64,000 nt of DNA from Staphylotrichum longicolle. Taxonomy: Eukaryota > Ascomycota > Sordariomycetes > Sordariales > Chaetomiaceae. A program made the translations under genes and the position numbers. Within the stretch, counting starts at the first letter, position 1, and the number at the start of each line of letters is the position of its first letter. The DNA lies in contig JAHCVI010000005.1 of NCBI GenBank assembly GCA_019096155.1, forward strand, positions 2,180,468 to 2,244,467, given 5' to 3'. Positions 45,219 to 57,884 of the stretch are shown here, one piece after another. Below the pieces are notes generated by a model, which worked only from the letters and a program-made list of their open reading frames with translations, searched no databases and was not told the DNA's origin.

Positions 45219-46233
45219 CGCTCTCGGCGCTCAATTGACTCGGCCGCACCCCGGTGGCTGGTGTGGTGGTGCTCTCGACGACTCCGGAGGTCACGTATCG
45301 CTTCTAGGTTCTATCGGCCGGGACAGCGCGGACTGCCTTCCACCAAACCGGTCCAGCAATTTTTTTGGGCCCAAGCTCAGCTGGGTGCAGGGGTTGACGC
45401 CTAATTTTCAGGGCATCCATACTGTGTACGGAAGTAACTACTGCCCTGGCGATCAGTGGGCCAGTCAGCAGGTGGGACCCCGAAGAGTGAAGGTCATCAT
45501 GTGACTTGTCATGTGATCTCAAACCATTGGCAACTTGCCTTCGAGCGAGCGATACTCTTTGCTTTCTGTCATCTCTTTGTTTCCTCTAATAGCAGGACAG
45601 ACCTCTGGGGCTCCCATGCGCACACTGAGCTCCAATGCAGACGATGAGGCGCACCGAGTGAAGCGTTCTGGGTCCTTGGTCTGTGTTCGGATGATGCACA
45701 ACTCCCAGCCAATCAATCGCCTGCTTCCCTCGCCCAATCGTTCGACTCTGGCGCAGGCCTGAAACACATGCGAGGATCCGACCCCTTTCGATGCTCTCTT
45801 TGCCGCCTGTAACACTCGTGTCCTTGGGCCAAGACGACCCCAGATCAGACCCGCATCTTTGGATCTGGTCAAGTACTGGCCGGCCAGGGGAATTGCACCC
45901 TTAACTGAACTCGGCTTCATTGTGACGTCTGCGGTTTCATCCGGCCATGGCCCAGTGGCCCGCCGTTCTCTCATTTTGCCTCCGCACTCCCTCCCGTTTC
46001 CCTGTTCATCAATTTTCAGACTCCAACCTTCGTGAAAACGCGTTGTAATACCAACATTTCGATTCTTTTCTTTTCTCTCTCCACCACTTGCCACGGAGCA
46101 GGCGACCGCCCAAGTTAGTTCCAATACCCGCTGGCGGCCATCACTTACACCTGCCTAAACACCAACGAAACCCTCCAATCGCCACACTTCACCCTCCCGC
46201 GCCAGCTCGCAAACCGAGGAAGAGAGCGATAAG
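45219..46233. other. divergent spacer
   Basis: It holds the promoters of mrp5 (minus) and of the small membrane protein (plus). A C-rich leader runs up to the ATG at 46234. A 201-codon minus frame at 45.5-46.1 kb shows no recognisable feature. Confidence 0.45.
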
Positions 46234-46440
46234 ATGGGGCAGTTTGACTGGTTCGGCAGCATCGGCGCCACGCCCGAGGCCGTCAGGGTGCTCAACGACC
46301 AACCCATCCTCTTCACCATTCTCCTCATCGTCCTGGTCGCCATCATCTTGCAGTGCGTGCTGCTATGGTACATCCACTACGCCACCTTGAAGCCTGAACA
46401 AAAAGTCAAGAAGGAGAAGAAGAAGCCTGCAAAGAAGTAA
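46234..46440 (+). CDS. 68-residue single-TM protein of unknown function
   Basis: This is a single exon starting MGQFDWFGSIGATPEAVRVL. One strongly hydrophobic segment, PILFTILLIVLVAIILQCVLL, spans about residues 25-45. A short cytosolic-looking tail follows that ends in EQKVKKEKKKPAKK, a KKXX-free but very basic tail. By the positive-inside rule the tail faces the cytosol, which makes this a small ER or plasma membrane microprotein with a lumenal or external N-terminus. The charge pattern, favourable GATAAG upstream of the ATG and lack of alternative frames support a real gene. I do not recognise a family. Confidence 0.7.
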   Translation: MGQFDWFGSIGATPEAVRVLNDQPILFTILLIVLVAIILQCVLLWYIHYATLKPEQKVKKEKKKPAKK

Positions 46441-46775
46441 GGCGCAACGCCTCTTACCGTCCGGGAAAATGAAAAAGGTTGTCAAAGACTTCGGCTTCGG
46501 CGTCGTGCTCAGTGGGGGCGCGACAAGGAGGCGGTTAGGAGAGCTGCCGTATGGAAACGGGACGTCGAAAGGAGTGCGAGAAGCATTCGCCAATCATAAC
46601 TTTCTCATCCGTGTGAATGTCGACGTCGCCAGCACTTCAAGGAGTCCGAGCCATTGAGAGGATGAGGGTCGAGCGTTGCGGCAGTACCAGCGCGGTCCTG
46701 ATGAGATGGATGACTTCGAGTTGGAGATCTGGATGACGAGGCCTAATGTCTTCGGAGGGGTTTGAGCTCCCCTTC
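46441..46775. other. convergent 3' spacer
   Basis: Three hundred bases between convergent genes. Nothing recognised. Confidence 0.5.
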
Positions 46776-48766
46776 TCAATCTCCCCAATCGTCAAACGGC
46801 GCGTCGAGGGGTGATAGCGTCTGGAACGGGCCAAGGACATCCGCTGGGTGGATGTAACTTCCTGGCGCTGGGGACCAATGTTGGATTTCGTGGTACATAA
46901 TATAAGATTCATTCGCATTCCTATCCCGTCTTTCTTCCCTCACCTCCTCTCCGTGGCTCAACTCGGAGCTGGCAAGTTGCGGCGTTGATGGCCAAGCGGC
47001 GGTGTCGTCCTCCACCAACCCCTCCCTTTGGATCGGGTAGACGTTGCCTTGTCCGTCGGTGTAGAAGTAGTCGCCCTCGGAACTATGCGTCCCCTCCTCT
47101 GATGGTGGCTCTTCATCCTCAGATAGGTAGTGTGGCCCAACAGAGACCTCGGGCAGGACAGCGGAGGGTTTGTGTTCGGCCACCAATTCGTAGTCATCTA
47201 CGCTAACGAGAGCGTTGTTGATGACATCGTTAAAGTACTCTGTTGATGTTTCCTCGAATGCTGCCAAAACGACATGGGACGGGAGCTGCTTTATCGTGCT
47301 TTCATCCACCCTTCTCCTAAACGAGTGTTGTTTGTTCCGATCTGGTCGAATGCGAGTCTGACACAATGACCATAGCCGCTTCGTCACCTTGTGTGTGTCA
47401 TCGGTCTCAGAGTCAGGCGTCTTCTCGCTATCACCTCCCGAGGTTTCCCCGCGGCTAAGGGCGTTGAGCTTATCCCGAAGACTCGCAGACTGCGCGTTCT
47501 TGAGACGAGCAATACCGGCAGCAATGGAGGGGATGACTTGGGCGTGTGCAGACATTGTCTGTAGATTGGTAAGCAACTTTCAGTTGAGGTTAAATGTAAA
47601 GAGCTCACTTGAAGATATTGGAGGTCCCAAACTGCTGGTGCGATATCAATCAACGAGGGCGTCTCCATTCGCTTGATTGTTCTCTTCCCTGGGGAAGCCC
47701 CCCTGACGCCGACAAGCTTTCCAAATGCAAAGTCCAGGAGACTGGCCATTGCCGCAATAGCGTTGGATACCAGTAATTCAAGATTCTCTTGCTCTTCATT
47801 GATGTCTCTCGGCCCAGAATTGGTCATCGAGTTTGCCGGCGAGCCATGGATGTCATTGCTGATATCCTCCTGAGCCACGACCGCCTTTGCGCTTCGTTTT
47901 GGGTTGTTTCTGAGGCCATAAGAATGACTTGGAGGTTTTACAGGTGCGTTGTGAGCCAAAGCTGTTGGACTAGTCGCTCCTGGTCCGAGGCTCTGTGCCT
48001 TGTTCTGCGGTAGCTTCTTCGCTGAGTCGAAGTGATAGTTGGCTTTGCATCTCAGACCCTGAAGTTGAGCACAGGGAACGTCTGGAGGTATGATCAACTG
48101 AGACGAGAGGTCCGGGTGGTGGAGAAAGTATGAAGCCTGTGCATGGCTGCGCTCTGGCCGAGGAGTGAAAGCATGGTTTGTGCGAAGGCCGAGCCCTGTG
48201 TGTTGCCAGACCTGAAATGTTAACAAGAGCTCGTGTCACCAAGTCAGGGGTTACGTACTGGACAGTCTGAGAGGAAACTGGCAATAGCGGCCATGATGCT
48301 CGGGTCAAAGCTTGCGGGATCAGGCACCTCGTTGTTAACCAAACTGGAGATGTCGACTTGGCAAGAGCCGGCCTTCGAGATCCAAATTCGGCCAGTGGAG
48401 GAGGCGTGACACAGCTCGTCTGCAGTCGGGGCATCTGCCCATAGAGGGGGAAGGGCAATGGTCAGGGAGCTTGACAACGCAAGAGTCAGGTTGGGTGCTT
48501 TCCCGGTAACTTTGATCGTTCCCAGGTCCACTGAGACAGCTAGCATTGCAGTTCCAAGCAAGTCGGGGGCTTGGCTGGAGATGGCGGTCCTTCAAGACCA
48601 CATCTTCTGAAAAAATCGAGGCACTGACGGCGGAAAGATCAAGTGAGTGGACGACGATGGGAAACCGAATGTGTGATGAAGAGTCTTCTGCAACAATGGA
48701 GCTGTTTGCGCATGAAGAAGATAGATGGACCTGCAGATCTCCAACGGCAAGTTCACTTCTCAACAT
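46776..48766 (-). pseudogene. three-exon gene of unknown function, frame broken once in exon 1
   Basis: Exons are 48259-48766, 47609-48211 and 46776-47558, all junctions phase 0 (donors GTACGT, GTGAGC). The start is the ATG at 48766 (MLRSELAVGDLQVHLSSS). The first exon reads as beta-rich sequence, SIFSEDVVLK, then changes frame at about 48586-48592 (one extra base in GGTCC) and continues ISSQAPDLLGTAMLAVSVDL. Exon 2 carries basic, Ser/Pro-rich sequence, then ELLVSNAIAAMASLLDFAFG. Exon 3 is acidic and ends with SPLDAPFDDWGD. The total would be about 630 residues. I cannot name a domain. Three well-formed introns support a real gene; the single break could be a sequence error. Confidence 0.6.
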
Positions 48767-49858
48767 TTTGAAGTGGGAAAGAGCATCCCAGCTCAAGCTT
48801 CAAGGTCGACCTTCGAAATGGCCGCAGACGGGGAACGTGGAAGGTGCAGCCCTCGCCGAGTCAAGCCCAGTCCCTCGCCTGCGATTCAAGCTCTCACTTC
48901 AAAACCCAACCAAACAACTCAAGTTTCTTGGTTGCCGCCGACACTACCAGGTTGGAACGCCCTGCTCAGGCGAACCTCGCGATGTCCAGAGCGTCACACC
49001 CCCAGGAGCCCAGTCCAAAGTTCAAAATGCATTCATTCCATTAGTACTGTTGCTTTGCTTGACAGCTTCAGGGCGCTCTTCTCCTGCCCTCCACTCTAAT
49101 CGCACTGCGAGCCCAACTCGCCCCAGGCAATGCAAGTCCGCTCATTTCGAGAGCGCCACCCAGCCCATACGGCATTTTTCAAATGATTTTCTTTTCTCGG
49201 CCACCGGCATCCTTAAACGATTTGGCCTGCCCATGAATAACCTGTCCCATGTGTATCTGACGCCAAGATGAGGAAGAGAGGCGTAGGGAAACGCAAAATG
49301 GCAAGACGCAGCAACGCAAAACAAATCTATCACAGCCCGCCCCTCGCAAACTCCCAGAGACAGATGCAAATCAGCCGCAGCCAATTCCTCTAAAGGGAAT
49401 GACCCCTTTCCCTCGTCCCCGTTGAACCAAAACCCAACAGAAGGAGCATGCCGGCCATGTTGCCTCTCCGTGAATGCTGAGGTAGGAGGACCGCAAGGAC
49501 TCCATTTTTCCGCTCTCAATCACAACCAGAAAACAGCAAAAAAGACAAACCCGCCCAATGGAATCAAGAGAGAGAGGGAAACATAATGTAGGATAAACCC
49601 GGAAAAAGATCTTTGCCATATCAAGAGTGTTCCCCGAGCGAGGGGACACCGGCTCAAGGGCCCCGTGCGGCCTTTGCCCTTCACGAGAGAGCAAGCAGCA
49701 ACGTTCCAGCGGCAAGGAAAGAAAAGCTGACCAAGCATTTCTTCGTTGCCATATTGCGTCCGGCTTTCAGAAAACGACCGCGTGAAAGATACATAACCGC
49801 ACAAGGGAAAAGTTCAGCAAGAAGAGCTGTCCATCCCTCGACATGGCATGCCCCGAGG
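48767..49858. other. spacer, no gene recognised
   Basis: It contains the promoter of the unknown gene to its left and the 3' flank of the Nudix gene to its right, both on the minus strand. No convincing open frame is seen. Confidence 0.45.
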
Positions 49859-50604
49859 CTACCTCTTCATGGTGGAGCGCTCGAGCGCCGTCTGCAGCTC
49901 TGGGCGGTCCTTGAGCAGCTCCTTGGCCTCGGCGAAGGTGAACCACTGGCGCTCGCGCTTCTCCCGCTCCGGCCAGTCGGCCTCCTCGCTCGTGACGGTG
50001 ACCTCGTAGAACCGATAGAGCGAGCGGCCCTTCTCCTTGCCGTCTTTTGAGGGATCCTTGCTTTTGGAAGAGGACGAAGACGACGTCTTCTTGCGCGGGC
50101 TGGTCTCGTGGATGTCGCCCAGGTCGTAATCGATCTGGACCAAGATGCCCGCCTCCTCCCAGGCCTCGCGCGCCGCCGCCTCGTGGCACTCCTCGTCCGT
50201 CTCCCAGCCGCCCTTGGGCAGCACCCAGCCCTTGCGCCGCGTCGACTGGATCAGCATCACGTATGTCTTGTCAGCGGTCAAAGGTACCACGCCGGCGACC
50301 AGGCGCTCGTTTTTTGAGTTGTATCCTGTGAAAGGGGAAGATTGGATCTCAGTTAGTTTCTTAACCTGCGCGGTTTTGGAGGGATGGAAAGGGCGGAATC
50401 TTGGAAAGGGGGGGAGCCAGAGGGGAACTGACAAGCCACACGCAAAAATGCATATGCACCCATCCCCTCTCCGATCCGCCCCCGAAGACCATTGCTCGTC
50501 TGTGAAGCTGGCTTGATTCTCCTAGCAGGAGCGCGGGGCAACTCACTCTGATTACACCTCCCCGTCCGCGACTCCATGGAGCGACTATTCCCGCTTGCCG
50601 CCAT
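49859..50604 (-). CDS. aps1: Nudix hydrolase of the Aps1/DIPP type
   Basis: The model has exons 50547-50604 and 49859-50325, giving 174 residues. Exon 1 encodes MAASGNSRSMESRTGRCNQ and splits an Arg codon; exon 2 continues YNSKNERLVAGVVPLT. The Nudix box is intact, GGWETDEECHEAAAREAWEE followed by AGI, fitting G-x5-E-x7-REUXEEXGU, and is preceded by STRRKGWVLPKGG, typical of diphosphoinositol polyphosphate phosphohydrolases. These enzymes hydrolyse inositol pyrophosphates and diadenosine polyphosphates in the cytosol, with links to phosphate and stress signalling. A Ser/Lys-rich insert (SSSSSSKSKDPSKDGKEK) enlarges a loop, as in other fungal members. The intron is 221 nt. An internal ATG at MESRTG would shorten the start by nine residues. 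Confidence 0.92.
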
Positions 50605-53600
50605 ATTGTTCCCAGCAAGAGTCCGTCAATCGACTACCGAACTTATAAAGGGTCGGAGATAGGAACCGAGAGATCCGGCTGAGGAAAGTTTGAAAGGGTC
50701 CAAGTGGTTCCGAGCAGTTCCGCAATTGCAGAAGACGCCTGCAAAGTGGAAGGAATGCAATCTGGCCTTAACAGAATGTAGACGGCATGGTCGTCGTTGA
50801 AAGATCGAGTTCAGATGAGGCGGTGAGTTTCGGGAGTCAAGGGTTGGTGTCCTCAACAGGTTCACCGGTGGACGTGGCGCCGGTATATGGCCTTTGCCGG
50901 CTCCGGGTCAGTGCGGAAAGGAAAGGGAGTCACAGCACGAGTCTCTTGAAAGTATCGCGTGTGTACCACACCAATCTTGAACCCGTTTTGGTCAAGTCGA
51001 GGACGTTTGCGGAGGATCAACGAGCGAACGGGGTGGATGCCTTAGTGTCGCGCAAAGGTCTCGTGCAACAGTCGTTTTCGCTGCGGCAGAGTGTTCGGAC
51101 AGCGCTCGGGGCCCGCACAAAGCGAATGTGAACCTGATTTCGACCGCGAGGGGGTTCGGATCAACGAAGGAGGGTGATCGAGGATTGTGGTTCGTAGTCG
51201 GGCAGGCGGCGTCGAGGTTGCGCAACGCTGGCGTCGAAACAGACTTTTTGGCTCTTTACGCGCACGCGCTTGGCAACCGTGACTGGGAACGAGAGTTGGC
51301 CACGCTGGGGCGGGCAACACGCAACGTCTCGGCAGGCTGCAAGAAAAAAGAAAAGGGAGACGGAAGTGCAGCGTGCTACAAAGCCAGACCGCAAACAAGT
51401 CAGATTGACGGAATCGATGCAGTGCGAGGCAGCTGAGGGAGGCGGTGGGCGAGGTGCCTTGCGCAAGGCAGTGCCTGCTTCAAGCCTTCAAGCAAAAGTT
51501 GAGACTGCAGCGACTGACTGAACCCTGGCAGATGGGGACTGACTGTGCAAAAGAAGAGCGCTGCTGGTGGGCAGGCCGTTGGTGCCCCCAGCTCAAGATG
51601 GAGGGGCAGGATCCCGGGGAAATTAGAGTTGGTCTTTATACTCTGCCTTACCTAAAGCACAATGTAAGGTACATGTCAAAAACGAGGGAAGTCTCTGTTC
51701 CGGCCGGAGCCATCGAGGCGAAAGAAAGCTAGCAAGCAGCTCCCTGCAGGCCGACCTGGCCGCTGCACGCATCTGGTGCGGCGGGCAGGGGTAGCTTCTG
51801 GCCGGAGGGTCGTCCCAAATGGGACCCCACATGGCGGCGAGACGATGGGCATGACGGAGGCAGACGTGGGCAGGCAGGACAAGATGGATGGGGAGAACGG
51901 AAGGGGAAAAGCACGATGAGGGAAAAAGGAGGTAAGCTCCAACAATAGAGCCAAAAAATTTGCCAATTGTGTGACGGCCTGCTAACCAAAACGCTGGGTG
52001 GAGCTGCTGCATTGTGGGTACGTACCTCTTTCCCAGAGCGCCCAGCCCAGGCGAGCCAGGTTCCGAATCGGTGACCGGGGGGTTTCGCTGCCGATGTTGG
52101 GGCGCTTTCCCAGAGTGGCAGCCAGGATGGAGGACCAGCCTATAAGCGGAGGCCAAACACAAAGGAAATGGGTTGAGAATAGATCGATCCAGGCGATCAT
52201 TGGTACCTAGGTAGTACAAGTGTGGTTGTAATCCAGGTAACTGTGCACCTGCGTGGGATTGACCGGCGCGGCCGGCAGCGAGTCAGAGGAGACGGAGGTC
52301 ACCGTTGGAGCTTGACTAACAGCTGCTGTCTCCAACACATGTAATGTCCCTTACTGTGCCCACGAGGGATGCCAGTTCGCAGTGCCATCCATCTTTTTAG
52401 AAGTGTCTGTGACATTTGACATTTTTCCAGACGCGGCCTTAAACTCACGTTGACGTTCTGGAAGGAGACAGGCAGAAACAAGCAAGAAGGCATGGAATCT
52501 CCAAACCATGTTGATTGGTTTGCTCTCTGGCAGGTCGCACCTTCCGGGGCTCTCTCCAACAGCCCCGCATTGCCCTCGACCAGTGCACGTGCCAAGAATC
52601 AAGCCTGCAAACACTCGAACCAACACCGTCCGGACATCTAGCGGAGATGAGAACTTTCAAAAAGTGACGAGAATGAAAGTAACCAACGTTGGAATGCGTT
52701 CCCCCACAAGACTGATTTTCATTCGCGTTGGTGCAGCTCCGGGAACACCCATTCGTGATGTAGTTTTGTCATGCCGGGACATGCCCCCGGTCGCGGCGCT
52801 ACGGGGAATGCGGGGCAGCAGCCCTCGCAGGGCGAAACGGTACCGACAGTGGGGGTCAAGCCCGCTGAGCTGTCCATGGCCTTCCCATGTCACCAACCAC
52901 GAGCGCCTGAAAGCGTCACAGCTGCCTGCTGCGCGCCCACACAGTTTCCTCAACATCGACATTTGCCAGTCTCCAGCTGCGTCACTGGACATCATCAGCA
53001 TCCCAGCATCCTAGCATCCTGCAGTCCTCTCCCCTTGTGCCTCGTTCCCCCACGCTGACCGGCGCTCAAGTGCGGGGCACAGGTCCAACAGGGCTTGATC
53101 CAGGTCGGGTGATCTCAACACAAGCAGCTCGGCACCGATTCCTCCCAAGCCTGCTCTCTCCAGCCCAGCCCTCGCCTGCTCGCCCCGCCGCGTGTTACAG
53201 CTCTGCAGACGAAGCCAGGATTCCCACACTTATTCGAGCCTCCCAGGCGGAACCCGCAGGTTCAATCGCCTACACAACACACGCCACGCGGCAGCAGTTC
53301 TGCAGCCCCAGAAAAGGGAGGATCGCACCCGAGCCGGCTCCTCCTGTCTCCGGCCCGGCCACACCTCCAAGATCCCGGCCGTTGGAACGTGCGGCCCTGA
53401 AGTCTCCCGCCCGGCCAGCGTGGTACTCCATCCAAGACACATACAGTGCCCCTTCTACCACTCTCGACCGCATCCCGGCGGGACGACCTGAGCCGAGCAT
53501 CCAAGGCGCATCGCCTGCCAGCCCGACACCCCGACACCCCGCGGCTGCGACCCTCGTGCCTTGCCAGGCTGCCCCGCCCGGTCCTGCCCGGCGCCGGAGA

Positions 53601-54121
53601 AGCTTGTGCGGGCCCTACCCGCTCTGGTTCCACCGCTTTCACTTGCCGTGAAGGGGCAGGATGGAAATGGACGGAACAGACATGCAGACCCCTGGCGACG
53701 CTGCAGCACGGTACTCGTTCCTCTTTCCAATCGGTGAGTCCCGACGTTTCAAGCCATCTCACCCAACCATTCGGGCCATGTGCGTCAACGGCACCTTGTC
53801 GTTGGCCAGCCCGCCCCGACGGCCACGCGATCTCCTCCCGCATTCTGCGCCTAGTGGCCGATGCTGCTCCCGATCTGCTGTCCCCTGTTTTTGGGTCAGC
53901 ATCCCTTCTCCACAGAGAACCAGCCCCCACTCACCAAGCCAGTGCTGTCTTTGTTTTCCATCTGTCAAGACTTCAGCCGCCGCCACGAGGCCGGCCTAGT
54001 TTGACCCCATTTTCAACATGGCGATTACGTTTTCCTAGACGTTGAGTCGTTCCATTTCTGTTTCATCACACGTGTATGTCTTTGTGTGTCCACAACAGGA
54101 CAGGGAGTTGGCGCGGCTGCC
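50605..54121. other. 3.5 kb stretch without a recognisable gene
   Basis: Between two clear genes, this has many overlapping frames on both strands, mostly Pro/Arg/Ser-rich near 53.0-54.0 kb, none with family features. The last part is CT/CA-rich and is likely the promoter and leader of the arginyltransferase gene. No tRNA or mobile element was seen. Confidence 0.45.
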
Positions 54122-55767
54122 ATGTACCGTGTAGTGCCCGTCTCGGCTCGCACGTGGCCGCTCATCCCCATACTGCAACTATTGAACATTGTCTTGTATC
54201 CTCACGGTGATGCCTCACACATACTGACCGTAACGATCAAACCTTAGGATATAGCAACTCGTCTGAGTGCGGGTACTGCCGCGGCACTCGCAGTGGTCAG
54301 TCTACAAAACGTGAATCTTCCTCCCCCTGACACAGTAGCATACCCACCACGGCTGGGCCCCTTGTAAACTCGAGAACTGCCCATTTGCCTGCCGATCTTT
54401 CCAACCATCCCCCCACTCCTTCGGCCGAGGCTGCCCTTCATACCCACGGCGATGTCTAACAGCTGGCCTCTGCAGGTTATTCCTATTATGCCATCGCAAC
54501 GTCCCTGACGCCGGCCTTCTATCAGAAGCTGGTCGACCGATGCTGGAGGCGTTCCGGCACTCTCCTGTACCGGCCAAATCAGAAGCACTCATGCTGTCCA
54601 CACTACACCCTCCGGTTGGACTCGACCCAGTTCAGGCCCACCAAGGACCAGCGTCAAGCCGTGAACCGTTTCAACCGCCACATCATCGGCGATACGTATG
54701 TCAGGGAGGCGGCCCGCGTGCACCCGCGATCCCGCGCCGAGGTCAGACGACGCCACAACGTGTTTGACCTGGTCGAGAGGGTCCACGAGCCCGAGGCCGA
54801 GGTCCTCAAGTCACCCCCTTCGCCAGACCATGCCTTTACCGTCACGCTAGAGCCGGATACATTCACCGAGGAGAAATACGAAATCTTTGAGAACTACCAG
54901 CGCATCGTCCACCGCGAGCCCCCAGACAAGATCTCGCGGCATGGGTTCAAGCGCTTCCTCTGCAACTCACCCCTGAGCCGGGGGTCCATGGTCGGCCCGG
55001 ACGGCAGGGAGCGTGCTCTCGGCTCGTTCCACCAGTGCTACCGCATCGACGGGAAGCTGGTCGCCATCGGCGTCCTGGACCTCCTGCCAGAGTGTGTCAG
55101 TGCCGTGTACTTCCTCTACCACGAGTCGATCCACTGGCTCAACCCGGGCAAACTGGGCGCCCTGCGGGAGATCGCCCTGGCGCGCGAGGCGGGTTATCGC
55201 TGGTGGTATCCCGGATACTATGTGCACAACTGTGCCAAGATGAGGTACAAAATCGAGTACAAACCTCAGTATGTCCTGGACCCAGAGGACCTGCAGTGGT
55301 ATCTGCTCGACAAGGACGCCCTGGCGCTGTTTGATAAGGGGCACTACGTCTGTCTGTCGAGAAAGGGCAATACCACGGCGTCCAACACGGGCCAAACCCC
55401 TGACCCCGGCAGCAACACCACGTCCACCGCCACCGCAGACTCGTCATCCCCGCCCTCCCTCACGGAAACAGCCACCGAAGACAGCAGCGACGCCTCTGCG
55501 TCGGACGAAGAGGACGCCTTCCTCCTGGCGAGCAACATGCCGGGGATCCCGTCCCTCGCCGAGATGCAGCAGGTCGACATGGACGGCCTAGTCCTGCGGT
55601 CCGACTTCTCGGACAGCCTGATCGTCGCGTCGCACCTCGTCATCTGGGACACCGAGGACATTGCCCAGTTTGGCACGCTCAAGTCGCGCATCGCCGAGCT
55701 CGTGGCCGCCGTCGGGCCGGACCTGCTCGGCGAGGTGTGTATCGACTTTCGGAAGAGGTCGGGTTAG
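54122..55767 (+). CDS. ate1: arginyl-tRNA--protein transferase Ate1
   Basis: The model has exons 54122-54206, 54248-54295 and 54476-55767, giving 474 residues; exon 1 is the least certain. Exons 2-3 encode GYSNSSECGYCRG, the N-terminal Cys pair, then YSYYAIATSLTPAFYQKLVD and KHSCCPHYTLRL, the second Cys pair, which form the metal-binding N-terminal domain of Ate1. The C-terminal transferase domain includes YRIDGKLVAIGVLDLLPECV, SAVYFLYHESIHWLNPGKLG and YKIEYKPQYVL. The enzyme adds Arg from Arg-tRNA to N-terminal Asp, Glu or oxidised Cys, marking proteins for the Arg/N-degron pathway. Exon 1 as modelled (MYRVVPVSARTWPLIPILQL) fits the phase and gives PHGYSNSSECGYC, but is unusually hydrophobic. 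Confidence 0.9.
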
Positions 55768-57239
55768 ATTTCTTGGCGTGGGTTGTTTGCTTCTTTGCGC
55801 TGGGGGAGCTGGGCCGGGCGGGGGGATGGGGTGTGTGTATATAGATACCTACATACATACGGGCGGACGTACGTATACACGTGTGGGGTACAGTACAGGC
55901 GTGTCATGGTGGATGTGTTATGGGGGCGCAGAATGAGACAGATCGGGCATGTCGTCTTGTGCGGGCGTGCTGGGGTGTGCTGTGGAGGGAAGATGGACTT
56001 TTTTGGGTAACGGACAGACAGGGGTTACCTCCCGTTACCGTTTAGGGGGGTTTACGCAGTATTGGGCAAACGGGGGGGAAAGAAAAATACGCAGGTCAGG
56101 GTTCTCGGTAGACGAATTGGGAAATTGATGGTGTTGTCCTCTTGCCGCTTTGGATCGCCGTCGGTCAAGGGGCGGCGGGGAAAGCCACGTGGGGGTTTCT
56201 TTGGTGAAGGTGGGCTTGTTTACTTGACCGAAAGGGGCTTGTTGTCGTGTGACCAGGTTTGGGATTTGTGGGCTGGCTGGGATGGGGCGGCGTTGGGTTG
56301 AGGGGGGCTGGACATGACTCGGCGGTGATGGGTGGGGGGGTTGGAGCTTGTCAATGGTGTTGAGGGGGTGGTTATGGGGCAGAGGGGTGATGTGATGGTG
56401 CGGGAGGTGCTTGTGACTTGTTTGGTCGAGGGCGGTGTGGTGGCTAAGAAGGCTGTGAGGGATCGGAACATCATCCCAAAGCTCTTCGAGCTCTTGACTC
56501 AAGGTGACCAAGATCTTGTTGGCCACTTCTGGCATGGTGCATGAAACCATGAAGCATGGCGCCGTGAGCGTGCTGGAGGAGGATAGTGAAGCGTGGAGGT
56601 GTGGCTGAAGGGGAGAGTGTGATGAAAGGCTCAAAGAATTGGGTTTGTAGATCTTAAACTTGGCCGGGAGCGAATGAAACAAGAACTGAAGCATCGAGGC
56701 CAGCGTTTAAAGGAGTAGTCATCACCAGACCTCCCAGATGAGATCAGCCGGCATATCATTACAGCCCGCATATGCAGTCCTGCAGTCCAAACAGGAACAA
56801 TGAGTTGATAGACGGCAGAAAGCTGCCCAAGATCACAAGTCCACTTATACCCTCGGGTTCACATCAAGGAGGTCTCGTTAGCGAATGTTGTACAAACACA
56901 TGCCACAGGCATCGCAGCGTTCCACCTCTCTGAACTCGACGGCATCTCGACGGAAGCGGTACCCGGTAACGCAATCTCCCCGCATTGCACACTGCATCAA
57001 CCTTCAGTCTCGTGACGGGCATCGCTGCCATCCGTCGGGTTGGCACGAACTCACCCATTAAATCTAGTGAGCTTGACTCGGCATACGGATGGCTTGAGAG
57101 TTTCCATGCTGCTTCAGGAAGCGAAGAGCATGAGTTATCGACTGCAGTGTCGAGTTCATGGATTGTATCCAGCAACAGGGTGCGGCAAATACTCAAATAT
57201 GTACGAGAAATGGCCTTGAACAATGAATAACTGCCCACA
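55768..57239. other. convergent spacer, no gene recognised
   Basis: The left part is GT-rich. A 219-codon minus frame at 56035-56694 is Pro/His/Ser-rich and unlike a protein. The right part, 56.7-57.2 kb, has ordinary composition with no convincing coding frame. Confidence 0.45.
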
Positions 57240-57846
57240 CTACAATCCACTCCTCAGCTTCTGGAGCTGGCTGATAAGACCGTAGGCACCGTAACCCTTA
57301 GTTTCCGCCTGCCCGGCATCAGCATCTGCACTGGCCTTTCCTGCGCTCGCCTCCGCCTGAGCTCTCGCACCGTCCCGCCTTCCAGACTGCTCCGCCTCGC
57401 GCAACAGATCCCTGTGCTTGTCCTCGACCATCTTGGCCAGGCTCTCGATGAACTTGGTGCGCCCTTTCTCCTCGGCGGTGCCCTTCCACACCGCAGTCAG
57501 CTCCTTCAACTCCTCGATCCGGCGGGCGGCGTCCTCGATGCCCTTGATCGGGTCCTGGGCGTTGTTGAGAAGCCGCGAGATTTCCTCCTTGAGAGACTGG
57601 AGCACCTGCTGTCCTTTCTCTTCGGTGCTGTGGTTCTCGCCGCCGGCGTCGGGTGCCGAGACCGACAAGAAGGAGGAGCTGACCGAGACTTCGGAGGGCG
57701 GGAAAACGAACTCCATTGCATCGCCAAATGTCTTGATGACGGAGTCGAGGCGGGAGCGCACAAGCGACAGGGTGCGCAGCTGCGCGATGTAGGGCGGCTC
57801 CGCGGGTGCCGCTTGCTCGGCTGGGCCAGGCGGGGAAGCTGCGTTC

Positions 57847-57884
<38 letters not shown>

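Noticed and set aside
56035..56694. 219-codon minus-strand frame
   Set aside because: It is low-complexity Pro/His/Ser text with no domain, opposite a GT-rich tract that produces such frames by chance.
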